Part shown: piece after piece, positions 17,093 to 26,521 of the stretch
How positions within the stretch are numbered: the first letter of the stretch is position 1
How the letters are laid out: every line of letters begins with the position of its first letter
Origin: Bacillus sp. F19
GTDB taxonomy: Bacteria > Bacillota > Bacilli > Bacillales > Bacillaceae
Assembly (NCBI GenBank): GCA_023823795.1
Contig: CP085710.1
Span: 3,994,001-4,058,000, forward strand
DNA length: 64,000 bases
Direction of reading: 5' to 3'
Translations under genes and position numbers: made by a program
Notes under the pieces: model-generated
Told to the model about the DNA's origin: nothing
Database searches by the model: none
What the model saw: the letters and a program-made list of their open reading frames with translations, nothing else

Positions 17093-17404
17093 ATGAATTG
17101 CAGAAAAGCATTCATTGGTATTGGAATTGGCCTGGCTGCTGCATACATATTTAAGGATCAATTAAAGCCGGCATATATTACTTCTGAAAAAGCTCTAACT
17201 GTTGTGAAAAATGCATTTAAGGAAAAAGGTCCAATCAATGGATCATGGATTTATACAATCCGCGAGTCCTATACCGATTCTGGAGAGACATACAGTATTT
17301 ACAAAGCGGGAATTACCAGAACGGCTGACTCTGAGCTCGAACAATATGAAGCTTTTGTAGATGCAAAAAGCGGGAATATCCTTCACGTAGAACAAATTGC
17401 ATAA
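17093..17404 (+). CDS. ytzB: YtzB, PepSY-domain small protein
   Basis: A 103-residue protein with a weak N-terminal hydrophobic segment (IGIGIGLAAAYIF, about 8-20), which may anchor or export it. A PepSY-type domain follows (AYITSEKALTVVKNAF to VDAKSGNILHVEQ), a fold common in inhibitors and sensors of extracellular proteases. GGAGG lies 9-10 bases before the ATG. It is monocistronic and converges on ytnP with a shared terminator. Confidence 0.85.
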   Translation: MNCRKAFIGIGIGLAAAYIFKDQLKPAYITSEKALTVVKNAFKEKGPINGSWIYTIRESYTDSGETYSIYKAGITRTADSELEQYEAFVDAKSGNILHVEQIA

Positions 17405-17440
17405 GCCATAACATAAAAAACCAGACTGAACATGCATAAT

Positions 17441-17466
17441 GGCATGGAGACACTGTTCTCCATGCC
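17441..17466. terminator. Bidirectional terminator between ytzB and ytnP
   Basis: A 10-bp perfect stem GGCATGGAGA/TCTCCATGCC with a 6-base loop and ATTTTTTT on the right. Confidence 0.85.
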
Positions 17467-17472
17467 ATTTTT

Positions 17473-18321
17473 TTATTCTGGTCGATTTCTTTTCACATTA
17501 TCGATGATTTCTTTTTTTTCATTGAATTTGATTGCCCGGTAAAAAGAATCATGATAAAAAGACAGCCAAGTCTGTTTTTCATTGGCAAACCCGAGCCATT
17601 TTTGCTTCTGCTGTATTGAATTCATTGGATAATCATCGTATGCAAGCACCCATAAAGGATTGCTGTGGGCATGCGTCGGCATGAGGTCTGCCATATGAAG
17701 AATCATTTCTCCATTATCTTCTATTTTAACAATGCTGTGACCGTCACTATGGCCGCCAGTGTGAATCATTTCAATGCCTGGCACTGGTTCTGTTTTTCCT
17801 TCAAAAGGAACGACTTGTTTTTCGATTGCCAGCCAATTATCTTTCCAGTATGTATTGGCTGAACGAATATTAGGTTCTCTCATTTCATTCCATTCAATAG
17901 ATGAAGTAATGATTTTTGCATGTGGAAATACAGACACAAGTTCATCATTTTCAAGCTTTGTCAGACCGGAAACATGATCGAAATGCAAATGCGTCATCAG
18001 GACATAATCAATATCTTCAGCTTTCAGACCCAATTCATTTAATGAAGCGATTACATTTGATTCGGCTGTCACACCAAAATTCCGCTTTTGCTTATCGGTA
18101 AGTCTTCCTGAGCCAATGCCGCTGTCAATCAGCAAATGGATGCCCTCTTTTTGAACAAGGATTGGATCTGTGCGAAGCTCAATCTGATTGAGCTCATTAA
18201 CAGGATATTTTTTTGACCAGAGCGGTTTTGGAACGACCCCAAACATTGCGCCTCCATCAAGATAAGTTACCCCGCCGTCAAGCCATGTTAACGTTGTTTG
18301 ACCTATTTTTAAAGTTTCCAT
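17473..18321 (-). CDS. ytnP: Metallo-beta-lactamase fold hydrolase YtnP
   Basis: A 282-residue cytosolic MBL-fold enzyme. The zinc motif [10 protein letters not shown] (about 110-119), a later TGGHSDGHS (about 187-195) with a metal His, and Asp in HMADLM (about 209-214) complete the site. YtnP of B. subtilis is a lactonase reported to quench streptomycete signalling; the same role here is inferred. GGAGGGG is 5 bases before the ATG. It converges on ytzB. Confidence 0.92.
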   Translation of the reverse strand: METLKIGQTTLTWLDGGVTYLDGGAMFGVVPKPLWSKKYPVNELNQIELRTDPILVQKEGIHLLIDSGIGSGRLTDKQKRNFGVTAESNVIASLNELGLKAEDIDYVLMTHLHFDHVSGLTKLENDELVSVFPHAKIITSSIEWNEMREPNIRSANTYWKDNWLAIEKQVVPFEGKTEPVPGIEMIHTGGHSDGHSIVKIEDNGEMILHMADLMPTHAHSNPLWVLAYDDYPMNSIQQKQKWLGFANEKQTWLSFYHDSFYRAIKFNEKKEIIDNVKRNRPE

Positions 18322-18352
18322 ATTATCCCCTCCGTTTCCATCATAACAAAAA

Positions 18353-18376
18353 AACCCGCGTCCGTGGACATGGGTT
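18353..18376 (-). terminator. Terminator after trmB
   Basis: AACCC-GTCC pairs with GGAC-GGGTT; the minus strand continues with seven Ts. The right arm overlaps the trmB stop codon region. Confidence 0.75.
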
Positions 18377-19019
18377 ACTTTTTTATATATTTCACTTCAG
18401 AGCGATAAATTCTTTGCCCTTTTTGTGAAAATTTTTCTTCATATTCCGTCATGATGTTGCCTTCATACTCACTATTGTGCAAATCTAAGCTTACATATGT
18501 TAAGAGCAGTCCATAGGCTGAGAAGCTTTGAAGTGAATACTCGAACAATCCCTGATTATCTGTTTTAAAATGAATTTCACCTTCATCAACCAAGATATCT
18601 TCATATCTCTTAAGAAATGCCTTAAAGGTTAATCTCCGTTTTTCGTGTCTCGTCTTCGGCCATGGATCAGAGAAATTCAAATAAACTCTCTCAATTTCGC
18701 CCTTGGCAAAAATGTCAGTCAGATCCTCTGCATTCTCATTGAGGAGCAGAATGTTTGTTCGTTCTGCCTGGGCTGCTCTTTGAAGAGCACCAACAATGAC
18801 ACTTTCAGACAATTCAATCCCAATATAATTAATGTTTGGGTTAGCGCTAGACATTCCAACAACAAATTGCCCTTTTCCTGTCCCTACCTCAATATGGATC
18901 GGGTTATCATTCCCAAAAAGTTCATTCCATTTTCCTTTATACTCTTTAGGATTCTGAATCACAATATTTGAATGCCCGGCAATGAAATCATTGGCCCACG
19001 GCTTATTCCGCAATCGCAT
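18375..19019 (-). CDS. trmB: tRNA (guanine-N7-)-methyltransferase
   Basis: Methylates G46 in the tRNA variable loop, using SAM. The 214-residue product has SAM motif [11 protein letters not shown] (about 45-55), IGIELSESV (about 67-75) and the TrmB signature [16 protein letters not shown] (about 115-130). The ATG at 19019 (MRLRNKPWA) is chosen: AGAGGTG is 6 bases upstream and the family starts here; the extra 25 residues of the longest frame are not conserved. Confidence 0.95.
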   Translation of the reverse strand: MRLRNKPWANDFIAGHSNIVIQNPKEYKGKWNELFGNDNPIHIEVGTGKGQFVVGMSSANPNINYIGIELSESVIVGALQRAAQAERTNILLLNENAEDLTDIFAKGEIERVYLNFSDPWPKTRHEKRRLTFKAFLKRYEDILVDEGEIHFKTDNQGLFEYSLQSFSAYGLLLTYVSLDLHNSEYEGNIMTEYEEKFSQKGQRIYRSEVKYIKK

Positions 19020-19117
19020 GATGCACACCTCTATCGATTTAATGTCGCCATAAAAGATATCATGAAATGGGTGGGTGCGCAAGAGAAATTCCATGTTAAA
19101 ATCTGTATTTTATAATA

Positions 19118-19207
19118 GGTTTTATCAGCGCAAACCTGAGTTCTATCAGCATAAATCTAAGGTTTATCCGTGTAAATCAAGGTTTTATAAGCGTAGGCAA
19201 AATCAAA
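19118..19207 (+). repeat. Degenerate TTTATCAGC tandem array (about four 21-bp units)
   Basis: Units begin GGTTTTATCAGCGCAA, GTTCTATCAGCATAA, GGTTTATCCGTGTAA and GGTTTTATAAGCGTAG, spaced 20-22 bases. Related fragments occur at about 16850-16945, 32240-32290, 41590-41640 and 43120-43210. Confidence 0.6.
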
Positions 19208-19237
19208 AGCAAATAGCTGAGCGGATTTAACTGCAAC

Positions 19238-19275
19238 AAAAAATGACCAGGCCCTGCTTGGATCTGGTCATTTTT
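19238..19275. terminator. Bidirectional terminator upstream of ytzH
   Basis: A 12-bp perfect stem AAAAATGACCAG/CTGGTCATTTTT with a 13-base loop. No + strand gene precedes it; its likely use is to end the minus-strand ytmP transcript after it has crossed ytzH. Confidence 0.65.
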
Positions 19276-19339
19276 ATTCAGAATGAAATGGCTTCTTCCT
19301 GCACAAGTTAAGACAAGAATCTGTAAAGGAGTGCTTGCC

Positions 19340-19618
19340 ATGCCGCTGGAATATCAGCATCAAGTTGAATTATTAAAGGATATATTGACAGAACATCAAA
19401 GTGACTGCTGCGGAACAGTTGCAGAATGTGAACAACTGGAGCGTGTCATCAAATCACTGATGGTGAATACAAACATTCATCAGGATTTAAAAAACGTACT
19501 GCAAAATATTTATTCTTACAGTCAGGATGGAAAAAATTCTTCAGAACTGAATTCATATATAACATCTCAGCAAAATGTTCTTACACAATGGATTGATGAT
19601 ATTGATTCATTTTCTTAA
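19340..19618 (+). CDS. ytzH: YtzH-like protein
   Basis: A 92-residue helical cytosolic protein of the YtzH family, found beside ytmP in Bacillus. It has the CysCys pair DCCGTVAECEQ (about 21-31), with no known function. The ATG at 19340 has AAAGGAG 8 bases upstream; the longest frame starts 19 codons earlier without a ribosome site. Its 3' end overlaps that of ytmP by 4 bases with no terminator between them. Confidence 0.88.
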   Translation: MPLEYQHQVELLKDILTEHQSDCCGTVAECEQLERVIKSLMVNTNIHQDLKNVLQNIYSYSQDGKNSSELNSYITSQQNVLTQWIDDIDSFS

Positions 19619-20421
19619 TTTAACTTAGAAATCATTTGACGCAGGTAGTTATGCCATTCATTTGTTTCCTTTTCATTGTGTTTTGCGCGATACCAAAGGG
19701 TATAAGTAATCGTTTGCGCAAGCACATACCAGAACATTCTCCCAAGAAGCTGATCGGTCAAGTTCAGGCCATATGTAGAAAGCCAGCTTTCCCAGTCTTT
19801 TTCGTCGATATACCAGTATAAAAGCATGCCGATATCAATTGCTGGATCTGCAATTAAGGCCCCGTCCCAGTCAATCAGATATAGCTGTTCATCATTGGAT
19901 AACAGCCAATTATTATGATTCACATCACAATGACAGACAACTTTATCATCACAATCCACATATGGAAGATTGGATTCAAGATAATGAATAGCCTGCATGA
20001 CTTCTGGGAGATAAAAGTTTTCGAACTCAACCGTTTGCTTTAAATCCTCTAAAATAATTGAAGGAGTAAGCGGTTGTTTTCCCAGACGTTTCAGCATATC
20101 CAGCAGTTCCTTGGAATGATGGATTTTATGCAGCAGTTCCGCTACATTTTCACCTTTCATATCACTTGGCTTCAGTTCACGTCCGCTTAGCCAGTGCTGT
20201 GCTGTAATAACATCGCCATTTTCCAGCCTTTTTGTCCATACCAGCTTAGGAACAATTCCTTCAGCAGACAGAACGGCCAAGAATGGAGAACTATTTCGTT
20301 TTAAGAACAATTTTTGCCCTTCTCGCTGTGCAAAATATGCATCGCCTGTTGCTCCGCCAGCAGGAGATAGCTCCCACTCGCTTCCTAGTAGTTGTTCCAA
20401 CCAGTTCACCTTCAATTTCAA
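19615..20421 (-). CDS. ytmP: Phosphotransferase (APH/choline kinase fold) YtmP
   Basis: A 268-residue kinase-like protein. The N-lobe (PAGGATGDAYFAQREGQKLFLKRNSSPF, about 20-47) contains the ATP-binding lysine; the catalytic loop is VVCHCDVNHNNWLL (about 161-174) and the metal motif LIDWDGALIADPAIDIG (about 182-198). The substrate is unknown. The start is uncertain: a TTG at 20421 with a poor ribosome site opens the frame and no better in-frame start was seen. Its transcript probably runs antisense through ytzH. Confidence 0.88.
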   Translation of the reverse strand: MKLKVNWLEQLLGSEWELSPAGGATGDAYFAQREGQKLFLKRNSSPFLAVLSAEGIVPKLVWTKRLENGDVITAQHWLSGRELKPSDMKGENVAELLHKIHHSKELLDMLKRLGKQPLTPSIILEDLKQTVEFENFYLPEVMQAIHYLESNLPYVDCDDKVVCHCDVNHNNWLLSNDEQLYLIDWDGALIADPAIDIGMLLYWYIDEKDWESWLSTYGLNLTDQLLGRMFWYVLAQTITYTLWYRAKHNEKETNEWHNYLRQMISKLN

Positions 20422-20636
20422 CCCAACATTTCATTTATAAGTTTGGAATAGGGAAAGCATCAGGGCACACGCGAACATGATCGAATAAAGTGTACAGCCT
20501 GTTTCCTTCACCTTATATATTTTTCATTAAGTCAATTAAAAAAGACAGCTATTCTAAGATGAAAAATCTGTTACAGATAGCTATCCTTTTAAATTTTATC
20601 GTTTCCAAGCAATTTTAGTCAAGAAAAACCGAAAAC

Positions 20637-22775
20637 CTACTTTTGGAATAAGACAAAAGTCCCTATTTCTTTCACCTCAAATGATTCGCTTACATGCTTG
20701 GCTGAGTTTACTTCTCTCTGAAAAATGAATGGACTTGAGGCAAGTTCCCATTCACCTTTCCAGGGCAGAGGTATAACCTTGCCATTTCGATGACTGCAAT
20801 GAATAACCGCAATCTTTCTCCATGGCCCATACGCACCTACATCGTTTAAGCAGTACGCGAAAATGCCATCCCCATTCATAAATATCTGATAATGTCTGCT
20901 TATTTCTTGTGAGGACCTTAGCCTGAATGCTCCATGAGACTTCCTCAGAGAAATAAGATGCTGAATATATCTGACATCATTTGCATATTGCTCTCTTTCA
21001 TTCCAGTTTAGCTGATTGATCTCATCAGGTGAGTTATAGCTGTTCTCCACGCCTTGTTTTGTTCGGTAAAACTCCTGCCCGCTATGCAGAAATGGAATTC
21101 CCTGTGCAAGAATGACCATACCCGCAGCAAGCTTCTGCCTAAACCGTTTATATTCAACTGGCTCATTTGGAAGACACAAATTCATCTTATCCCATAGCGT
21201 ATGATTATCATGCGATTCTACATAATTGATGGATTGTGCAGGACTTGTGAAATGTGCAATAGAACCGCTCATGATTTTTGCAAGCATTTCCGGATTTCCA
21301 GAGTTGCCAAGAATAAATCCTTTGTCCAACACTTCAAACGTGCTTCCTTTAATATTGTCTCTGAACTGATCGTTGAAAAATGCGATGCCAGGCATTTTAC
21401 CCGCATTTGCAATGATGGCTTTTTCTTCATATGGAAGCGGGGTAAGCAAATCCCAGCCTTCTCCTAAAATAAGAATATCAGGTTTTAACCGCTTACAAAT
21501 ATCGTTCACCTTATTCATTGTGTGAATATCCAATATCCCCATTAAATCAAAGCGAAAACCGTCAACATCATATTCCTTCAGCCAAAAAGTGATTGAATCT
21601 ACAATAAACTTGCTGGCCATTTTCATTTCTGAAGCAAAATCATTGCCTACTCCAGTACCATTTGAAGGAAGCCCATTCTGGTCATGACGAAAGAAATATC
21701 CCGGAACAATTTTTTCAAAAGAGGAATTTTCTCTGATGTAAACATGATTGTAAACCACATCCATAATGACTCTTATGCCGTTTGCATGAATAGCCTTGAT
21801 GGCTGTTTTTAATTCCTTTATTCTTGTATATGGATTTTCCGGGTCAGATGAGTAGCTGCCTTCTGGAGCATTAAAATGAAGCGGGTTGTATCCCCAATTG
21901 TAATGCTCCAGAACATTCTGCTCATTGACTCCTTCAAAATCGTTGAAAGGGAGCAATTCCAAATGGGTAATGCCAAGTTCTTTCAGATAGGATATGCCTG
22001 ATGTCATTCCCATCCCTGTTTTTGTGTCAGTTTCTGTGAATGCTGCATATTTGCCTTTTTGGTTAATACCGCTGTTTGGATGGATGGTAAAATCACGTAT
22101 ATGCGCTTCATAGATAATGGCATCCGTTAATTGAGCAAGAGGAGCTGGTTTTCGTTTCTCTACCACTGTTTGACCAAAATCTGCGATGACTCCATAAACG
22201 CCATTCATGGATACGGCTTTTGCATATGGATCAACCGCTTCATTCCAAATTAAATTAACACACACGAGATAAGTGTAGAAAACGCTGTCAAAATTACCCT
22301 TCAGTTCGATTGCCCAAATTCCGCTGTCATCTCGCTTTAGTGGAAGAGTTTCCTCCCGATGATCGCTTGGAAACAGTAATTTCACCCGTACACCTGTCGC
22401 AGTCGGAGCCCATAACTTCATTGTTACAGAGTCTTTGCTGAAACGGACCCCAAGGTCATCCCCTTCATAATAAAAGTGGTCATCAAATTCATCCGTCCGA
22501 ATAACTGCACCGATTTGCAGATCTGTTTTATTATCTAGTTCATCACATATTTCACACAATTTTCCAAATGGTTTTATGGATGAATCCAGTCTGCATTGAT
22601 ATTTAACTCTGTTTTCAATATCCTGCTGACGCTCACATTGCAGCTTCAGCCGGGTTTCGCCATCCAAAAGAAAAAATGTTTTATTGTCAGAGGACTGCAT
22701 GTCTTTTGGGATAAGGATTGTAATTAAGTCCATTTCATCAAGGTATGCATGATATGCACGTTGTACCGATAACAT
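20637..22775 (-). CDS. amyX: Type I pullulanase
   Basis: Cleaves alpha-1,6 branch links in pullulan, glycogen and limit dextrins. The 712-residue product has no signal peptide, so it acts in the cytosol, as AmyX of B. subtilis does. A CBM48-type beta domain (about 105-190) precedes the GH13 barrel with the pullulanase signature YNWGYNP (about 293-299). The nucleophile Asp is in VDGFRFDLMGI (about 404-414), the acid/base Glu in LILGEGWDL (about 433-441) and the third Asp in ESHDNHTLW. The ATG at 22775 is preferred (AGGTGA upstream). Confidence 0.93.
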   Translation of the reverse strand: MLSVQRAYHAYLDEMDLITILIPKDMQSSDNKTFFLLDGETRLKLQCERQQDIENRVKYQCRLDSSIKPFGKLCEICDELDNKTDLQIGAVIRTDEFDDHFYYEGDDLGVRFSKDSVTMKLWAPTATGVRVKLLFPSDHREETLPLKRDDSGIWAIELKGNFDSVFYTYLVCVNLIWNEAVDPYAKAVSMNGVYGVIADFGQTVVEKRKPAPLAQLTDAIIYEAHIRDFTIHPNSGINQKGKYAAFTETDTKTGMGMTSGISYLKELGITHLELLPFNDFEGVNEQNVLEHYNWGYNPLHFNAPEGSYSSDPENPYTRIKELKTAIKAIHANGIRVIMDVVYNHVYIRENSSFEKIVPGYFFRHDQNGLPSNGTGVGNDFASEMKMASKFIVDSITFWLKEYDVDGFRFDLMGILDIHTMNKVNDICKRLKPDILILGEGWDLLTPLPYEEKAIIANAGKMPGIAFFNDQFRDNIKGSTFEVLDKGFILGNSGNPEMLAKIMSGSIAHFTSPAQSINYVESHDNHTLWDKMNLCLPNEPVEYKRFRQKLAAGMVILAQGIPFLHSGQEFYRTKQGVENSYNSPDEINQLNWNEREQYANDVRYIQHLISLRKSHGAFRLRSSQEISRHYQIFMNGDGIFAYCLNDVGAYGPWRKIAVIHCSHRNGKVIPLPWKGEWELASSPFIFQREVNSAKHVSESFEVKEIGTFVLFQK

Positions 22776-22794
22776 TTTAGTCACCTGCCTGCAA

Positions 22795-22836
22795 AAGTTG
22801 TTTCATCACATCAGTATACCCATTGAGAAACAACTT
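22795..22836 (-). terminator. Possible terminator after ytlR
   Basis: A 10-bp stem AAGTTGTTTC/GAAACAACTT with a long 22-base loop; TTTTGC follows on the minus strand. Weak. Confidence 0.4.
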
Positions 22837-22846
22837 GATATTAGAT

Positions 22847-23767
22847 TCACGTATAATACTTTATGCTTTTAGGTCTCAATGTGACTGTGACCGGTGTTTC
22901 CCCTATGTATTCTCCATCCGCATGAAGCATGAGCGGAGCAGCTGCAGCAATTTTTATTTCCTTTCCCGTGAACGTATGAACTTCTTTCAGCCGTGTATGC
23001 TTCCCAGCAAAAACCAGTCCAAAGAGCAGAAGCAGCTTTAATCTTCATAAATCATGCACAACGATGAGGTCAAGTACACCATCATCCGGTTTTGCAGCTG
23101 GAGAAATTCTCATGCCTCCCCCATAAAATGGGTGGTTGCATACTGCCGCAAGCCAGACATTTTCAAACACGTGATCCGTTTCATCAACAGTCAATGTGAC
23201 GGTACTTGGCTGATAATTCATAAGCCCTTTCAGCAGGGCCGCTATATAAATTAAAGAACCTGCCCGTAATTTATTCATTAGTTTCTTCACTTCCATTTCG
23301 TTTGAAAGCTTCGCAACATATGCATCAAACCCTGCACCAATACTGTTTACAAAGAAACGGTTCACTTGGCCTGTATGATATTGACCTAGGTCAAATGTTT
23401 TTACTTGCCTTTTTAACCCGCGGAAAATTGATGAAGCTTCTTTAGAAGAATGGCCATACCCTCTCTTAAAGTCATTACCGGATCCAGCTGGAATAAACCC
23501 TATCTGCACATGATTAAATTCACTCATCCCATTTACGATTTCATGAATCGTGCCGTCTCCGCCGATTCCAATAACCGTCTTCAAGTGATAATCCTGAATC
23601 GTCGCTATTTGCCTGGCCAGAATTTCTGCATGACCTGAATAGTCAGTTAAAAAAGAACGATAGTCTATAGATTTAAGCTCGAGTTCAGCTTTTACCTTTT
23701 TCCAAACACGTAATGATCTGCCATTCCCGGCAAGGGGGTTAATGATAAAGTATATGCTGTTCTTCAT
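22847..23767 (-). pseudogene. ytlR: YtlR, diacylglycerol/lipid kinase family, interrupted by one in-frame TGA
   Basis: Lipid kinase of the DagK/YegS catalytic fold, expected to phosphorylate a membrane diacylglycerol or sphingoid-like lipid. Start ATG 23767 (MKNSIYFIINPLAGNG) has GGAG upstream. The kinase motif GIGGDGTIHEIVNGM and GFIPAGSGNDF are intact. A TGA at 23045-23047 follows IVVHDL at about residue 240. The same frame then runs 65 more codons that are plainly family sequence (RLKLLLLFGLVFAGKHTRL, ending LHADGEYIGETPVTVTLRP) to a TGA at 22847. A single base change in a Ser or Trp codon explains it. The C-terminal substrate half is lost unless the stop is read through or is a sequencing error. 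Confidence 0.85.
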
Positions 23768-23891
23768 CCTAATCTCCATTATCTTCAGCGATTTCATGAA
23801 TATCTGTAGATATTCCCAGTCTAGTAAAATTATAGCTTTTTTTAGTGAAACTGTATGTACGAATCTATAAAAAAATACGCCTGCCGGCGCA

Positions 23892-24830
23892 TTAATCGTT
23901 TCTGCAAAAAGAGTCAATCAAGCATTGGGACAAAAGTATCTCAGCAGCCTTCAGCTGTTCATGCTTAATTGGCGTTGTGGAATTTCTGTAAAATTGGAAC
24001 CATCCGCTGAAATTCCTTTTATCTACAAGTGTTAAATCATATGGTGCCTGGGGAAACTCGATGAATCCGCTTTTGTACAGCAGTACCTTTTTCACTTCCA
24101 GATCGATCTTGCTTTCTCTTAGTAATTGCTTAACAATTGTTCCTGTTCGATTCAAACTGATTAAAGGAGAAAGCTGTTTTTTTTCATGATCTCCCGGATT
24201 CACTGTCCAGAAGCGTTCACTTGTGCCTTCAATAACGTCGTGCTGTCCCCCTTCGAGATAATGGATACATACGATTTCTCCAGGACTGATTAATATCGGA
24301 TCAAGCCCAATGGACGTATTTTTTATTTTGAAAACAGGATTATACATAATGAGATGCTGATCAGGCAATTTTTGAAGAAGTTCAAGCAATCTCTCATTTT
24401 CATAAAAAGAAGCATCTGCATATGATTTTTCACGAATGGTAGACGTGGCCCATTTCATTTGGAACTGAAAGATGTGATTCATAAATTTCGCTTTTAATTC
24501 ATCCAATGATTGCGGAACGGAGTGAAAGATGAATTCCATTGTGTCTGCTTGTTTCTCAGCAGCTGGAATGTTCAAATCGCATGAAACAATTTCTTCTTTT
24601 TTCCTTAATATATTACGGACCTTTCTGAGAAATTTTTTTTCCTCTTTCCCCTCTTCCCCATCCATTGTCTCTGTATGAGGTCTTACAAATTGCTGAAACT
24701 CATTATTTTCATAAGCAAGCTTGATCATTTGCCATTGCTGTTTCTTTAAACGCAGAAATTGGCTTTGGTAGCGGTATAAATCCATCTCGTACCTTGAAAT
24801 GCAAGAATGGATCTTGATTAGTTGAGCCAA
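23892..24830 (-). CDS. ytlQ: YtlQ-like protein of unknown function
   Basis: A 312-residue soluble protein in the position of B. subtilis ytlQ, upstream of ytlR. The N-terminal half is rich in charged helices (ILRKKEEIVSCDLNIP region); the C-terminal half contains DPILISPGEIVCIHYLEGG (about 177-195), reminiscent of a nuclease-related (NERD-like) core, but catalytic residues cannot be assigned with confidence. The start is TTG with AAGGAG 10 bases upstream. It lies 14 bases after the LrgB-like gene and is probably in the same transcript. Confidence 0.7.
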   Translation of the reverse strand: MAQLIKIHSCISRYEMDLYRYQSQFLRLKKQQWQMIKLAYENNEFQQFVRPHTETMDGEEGKEEKKFLRKVRNILRKKEEIVSCDLNIPAAEKQADTMEFIFHSVPQSLDELKAKFMNHIFQFQMKWATSTIREKSYADASFYENERLLELLQKLPDQHLIMYNPVFKIKNTSIGLDPILISPGEIVCIHYLEGGQHDVIEGTSERFWTVNPGDHEKKQLSPLISLNRTGTIVKQLLRESKIDLEVKKVLLYKSGFIEFPQAPYDLTLVDKRNFSGWFQFYRNSTTPIKHEQLKAAEILLSQCLIDSFCRND

Positions 24831-24844
24831 TTTTTTTCAACTCC

Positions 24845-25534
24845 TTATAGGATGCTTAAAATAAATGGTGCGAGCAGCGGACAAATTATCGCTGTAAAGA
24901 TGGCGCATAAAGTCATCGAAATCGAACTGATGGCTCCTTCAAGCTCACCCAGCTCCAGTGCTCTTGCCGTACCTGTGCCATGCGATGCTGCACCAAGTCC
25001 AATCCCTTTTGCTACTGAATGATGAATGCCCAAAAGCTGCAGCAAAGACGGTCCAAACATTGCGCCTGAAACACCTGCAATGACGACATAGATTGCAGCA
25101 AGCGCCGGTATACCGCCCATCATGTCTGCGATATCCATTGCAATTGGATTTGTCACTGATTTAGGGGCAAGAGACAAAATCAGCTCCTCATCCACATGAA
25201 AAAGCCCTGCAAGAAGTGTTCCGCTGCCTATGCCAATGATGCTTCCTGCAAAAACACTTGCTAGAATAGTAAAGGCATATTTTTTCAGAATACGGCGGCT
25301 TTCATATAAAGGATAGGCCAAAGCCACAACCGCAGGTCCAAGCAGCCGATCAATCCAGATTCCGCCTTTCAAGTATTCTGAATAAGTCGTTCCAGTGCTC
25401 AATAAAAGAAGAATGATTAAAAAAGTGCATGTCGCTATAGGCACAAGAATAGGCAGGGGATATTTTTTATAGAGCTGCCTCATGGCAGCATATATGACAA
25501 TCGTTAACACTATGTAAAGGACAGCTGAAAACAT
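24845..25534 (-). CDS. LrgB/CidB family membrane protein
   Basis: A 229-residue polytopic protein with about seven hydrophobic segments and the family signatures LAPKSVTNPIAMDIA (about 121-135) and GLGAASHGTGTARALELGE (about 176-194). LrgB-type proteins work with LrgA-type partners; in B. subtilis one such pair (PftAB) carries pyruvate and another is linked to murein hydrolase control. Which applies here cannot be told from sequence. It overlaps the LrgA-like gene by one base. Confidence 0.88.
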   Translation of the reverse strand: MFSAVLYIVLTIVIYAAMRQLYKKYPLPILVPIATCTFLIILLLLSTGTTYSEYLKGGIWIDRLLGPAVVALAYPLYESRRILKKYAFTILASVFAGSIIGIGSGTLLAGLFHVDEELILSLAPKSVTNPIAMDIADMMGGIPALAAIYVVIAGVSGAMFGPSLLQLLGIHHSVAKGIGLGAASHGTGTARALELGELEGAISSISMTLCAIFTAIICPLLAPFILSIL

Positions 25535-25914
25535 TAAACTTCTCCGCTTTTTTCGGAAGCTTCCGTTCTCATGGTGAGCCGCTGACCTATTGCAGCGGAC
25601 GAAATCATAACCACGGCCGTGCTGAAAAGAGCGACAAGCGCACTTACGATTCCTTTACCGCTGAACAGATCAAAATGATCGATTAAACCGACTGTGGCCG
25701 GTATAAAAAGCAGTGATAAATGACTTAACAGCATAGAACTTCCTTCTTTTAACATCGGGAGCCTGATCATTTTTAAAGAAAGGCAGAAAAACAGCAGAAA
25801 CATTCCGATAATGCTTCCGGGCATAGATAGCTGCAAATGCCGCTGTATAAAAACTCCGGCCAGGTAAAAAAGATATAAACAAGCAATTTGAATTAATATT
25901 TTCATCCATTTCAT
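25534..25914 (-). CDS. LrgA/CidA family holin-like protein
   Basis: A 126-residue protein with four predicted membrane helices and the family core LSMPGSIIGMFLLFFCL (about 28-44) and FIPATVGLIDH (about 70-80). It is the partner of the LrgB-like protein encoded next. The ATG at 25914 (MKWMKILIQ) is chosen: AGGGAT is upstream and the 15 extra residues of the longest frame precede the first helix without a ribosome site. Confidence 0.88.
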   Translation of the reverse strand: MKWMKILIQIACLYLFYLAGVFIQRHLQLSMPGSIIGMFLLFFCLSLKMIRLPMLKEGSSMLLSHLSLLFIPATVGLIDHFDLFSGKGIVSALVALFSTAVVMISSAAIGQRLTMRTEASEKSGEV

Positions 25915-25966
25915 AGTTATCCCTGCTTTGCATTTGTTGTTACACAGGATGACAGGCAAATCTTTT

Positions 25967-26521
25967 TCAGCGCAGCATCACGTTGTGTATGGAATGGTAT
26001 TTAGGATTTTTATCAAGCTTTGTCTCAAAGAGATCCACACTAGTCACGGTAAAACTCATTTGTTCAGGTGAAGCTATCCGCTGATTTAAGAAATTTTCTT
26101 CTGAGATCCAATTCTTTGCGACGGTAACATGCGGAGTAAACGGGCGCGCATCCAGTTTGAAATCAGCATGTTTGCAAATCTGATAAACCTGGCTCCTGAG
26201 CTCTGCAAGCTTTTTTGAATCCTCTGTTCCCAGCCAGAAAATCCTTGGTGACTGCGGTCTCCCGAACGTCTGGAATGTGGTTGTCTGCAATTGGAAGGCA
26301 TGATTATTTACAAGGGTCTTCTCAAGATCATGTTTCACCTGCTCTAATTGATTTTCTGATTGTGGATGTCCTAAAAATGCCAGAGTAAGATGATAATCAA
26401 GCGGATGCACCCAAGTTTTAAAATGTTTTTCTTCCCTTAAAGAAGACGCTTGATTATAAATGGATTTTGCCAATTCTTCAGGAAGTGATATACCTATAAA
26501 AAAGTGTTTCAAAGCTGTCAT
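25967..26521 (-). CDS. thpR: RNA 2',3'-cyclic phosphodiesterase (2H superfamily)
   Basis: A 184-residue cytosolic enzyme of the LigT/ThpR type, opening 2',3'-cyclic phosphate ends of RNA (ytlP in B. subtilis). The two catalytic HxTx motifs are HLTLAFLG (about 43-50) and HVTVAKN (about 130-136). The ATG at 26521 (MTALKHFFIG) has GGAG 6-7 bases upstream and is preferred over an ATG 18 bases earlier. It lies 52 bases before the lrgAB-like pair on the same strand. Confidence 0.9.
   Translation of the reverse strand: MTALKHFFIGISLPEELAKSIYNQASSLREEKHFKTWVHPLDYHLTLAFLGHPQSENQLEQVKHDLEKTLVNNHAFQLQTTTFQTFGRPQSPRIFWLGTEDSKKLAELRSQVYQICKHADFKLDARPFTPHVTVAKNWISEENFLNQRIASPEQMSFTVTSVDLFETKLDKNPKYHSIHNVMLR

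Noticed and set aside
19238-19275. Riboswitch in the ytzH leader
   Set aside because: The hairpin is a simple perfect terminator; no conserved aptamer motif was seen next to it.
22823-23041. Separate 72-codon + strand gene next to ytlR
   Set aside because: The opposite strand holds the in-frame continuation of ytlR, which explains the coding character.
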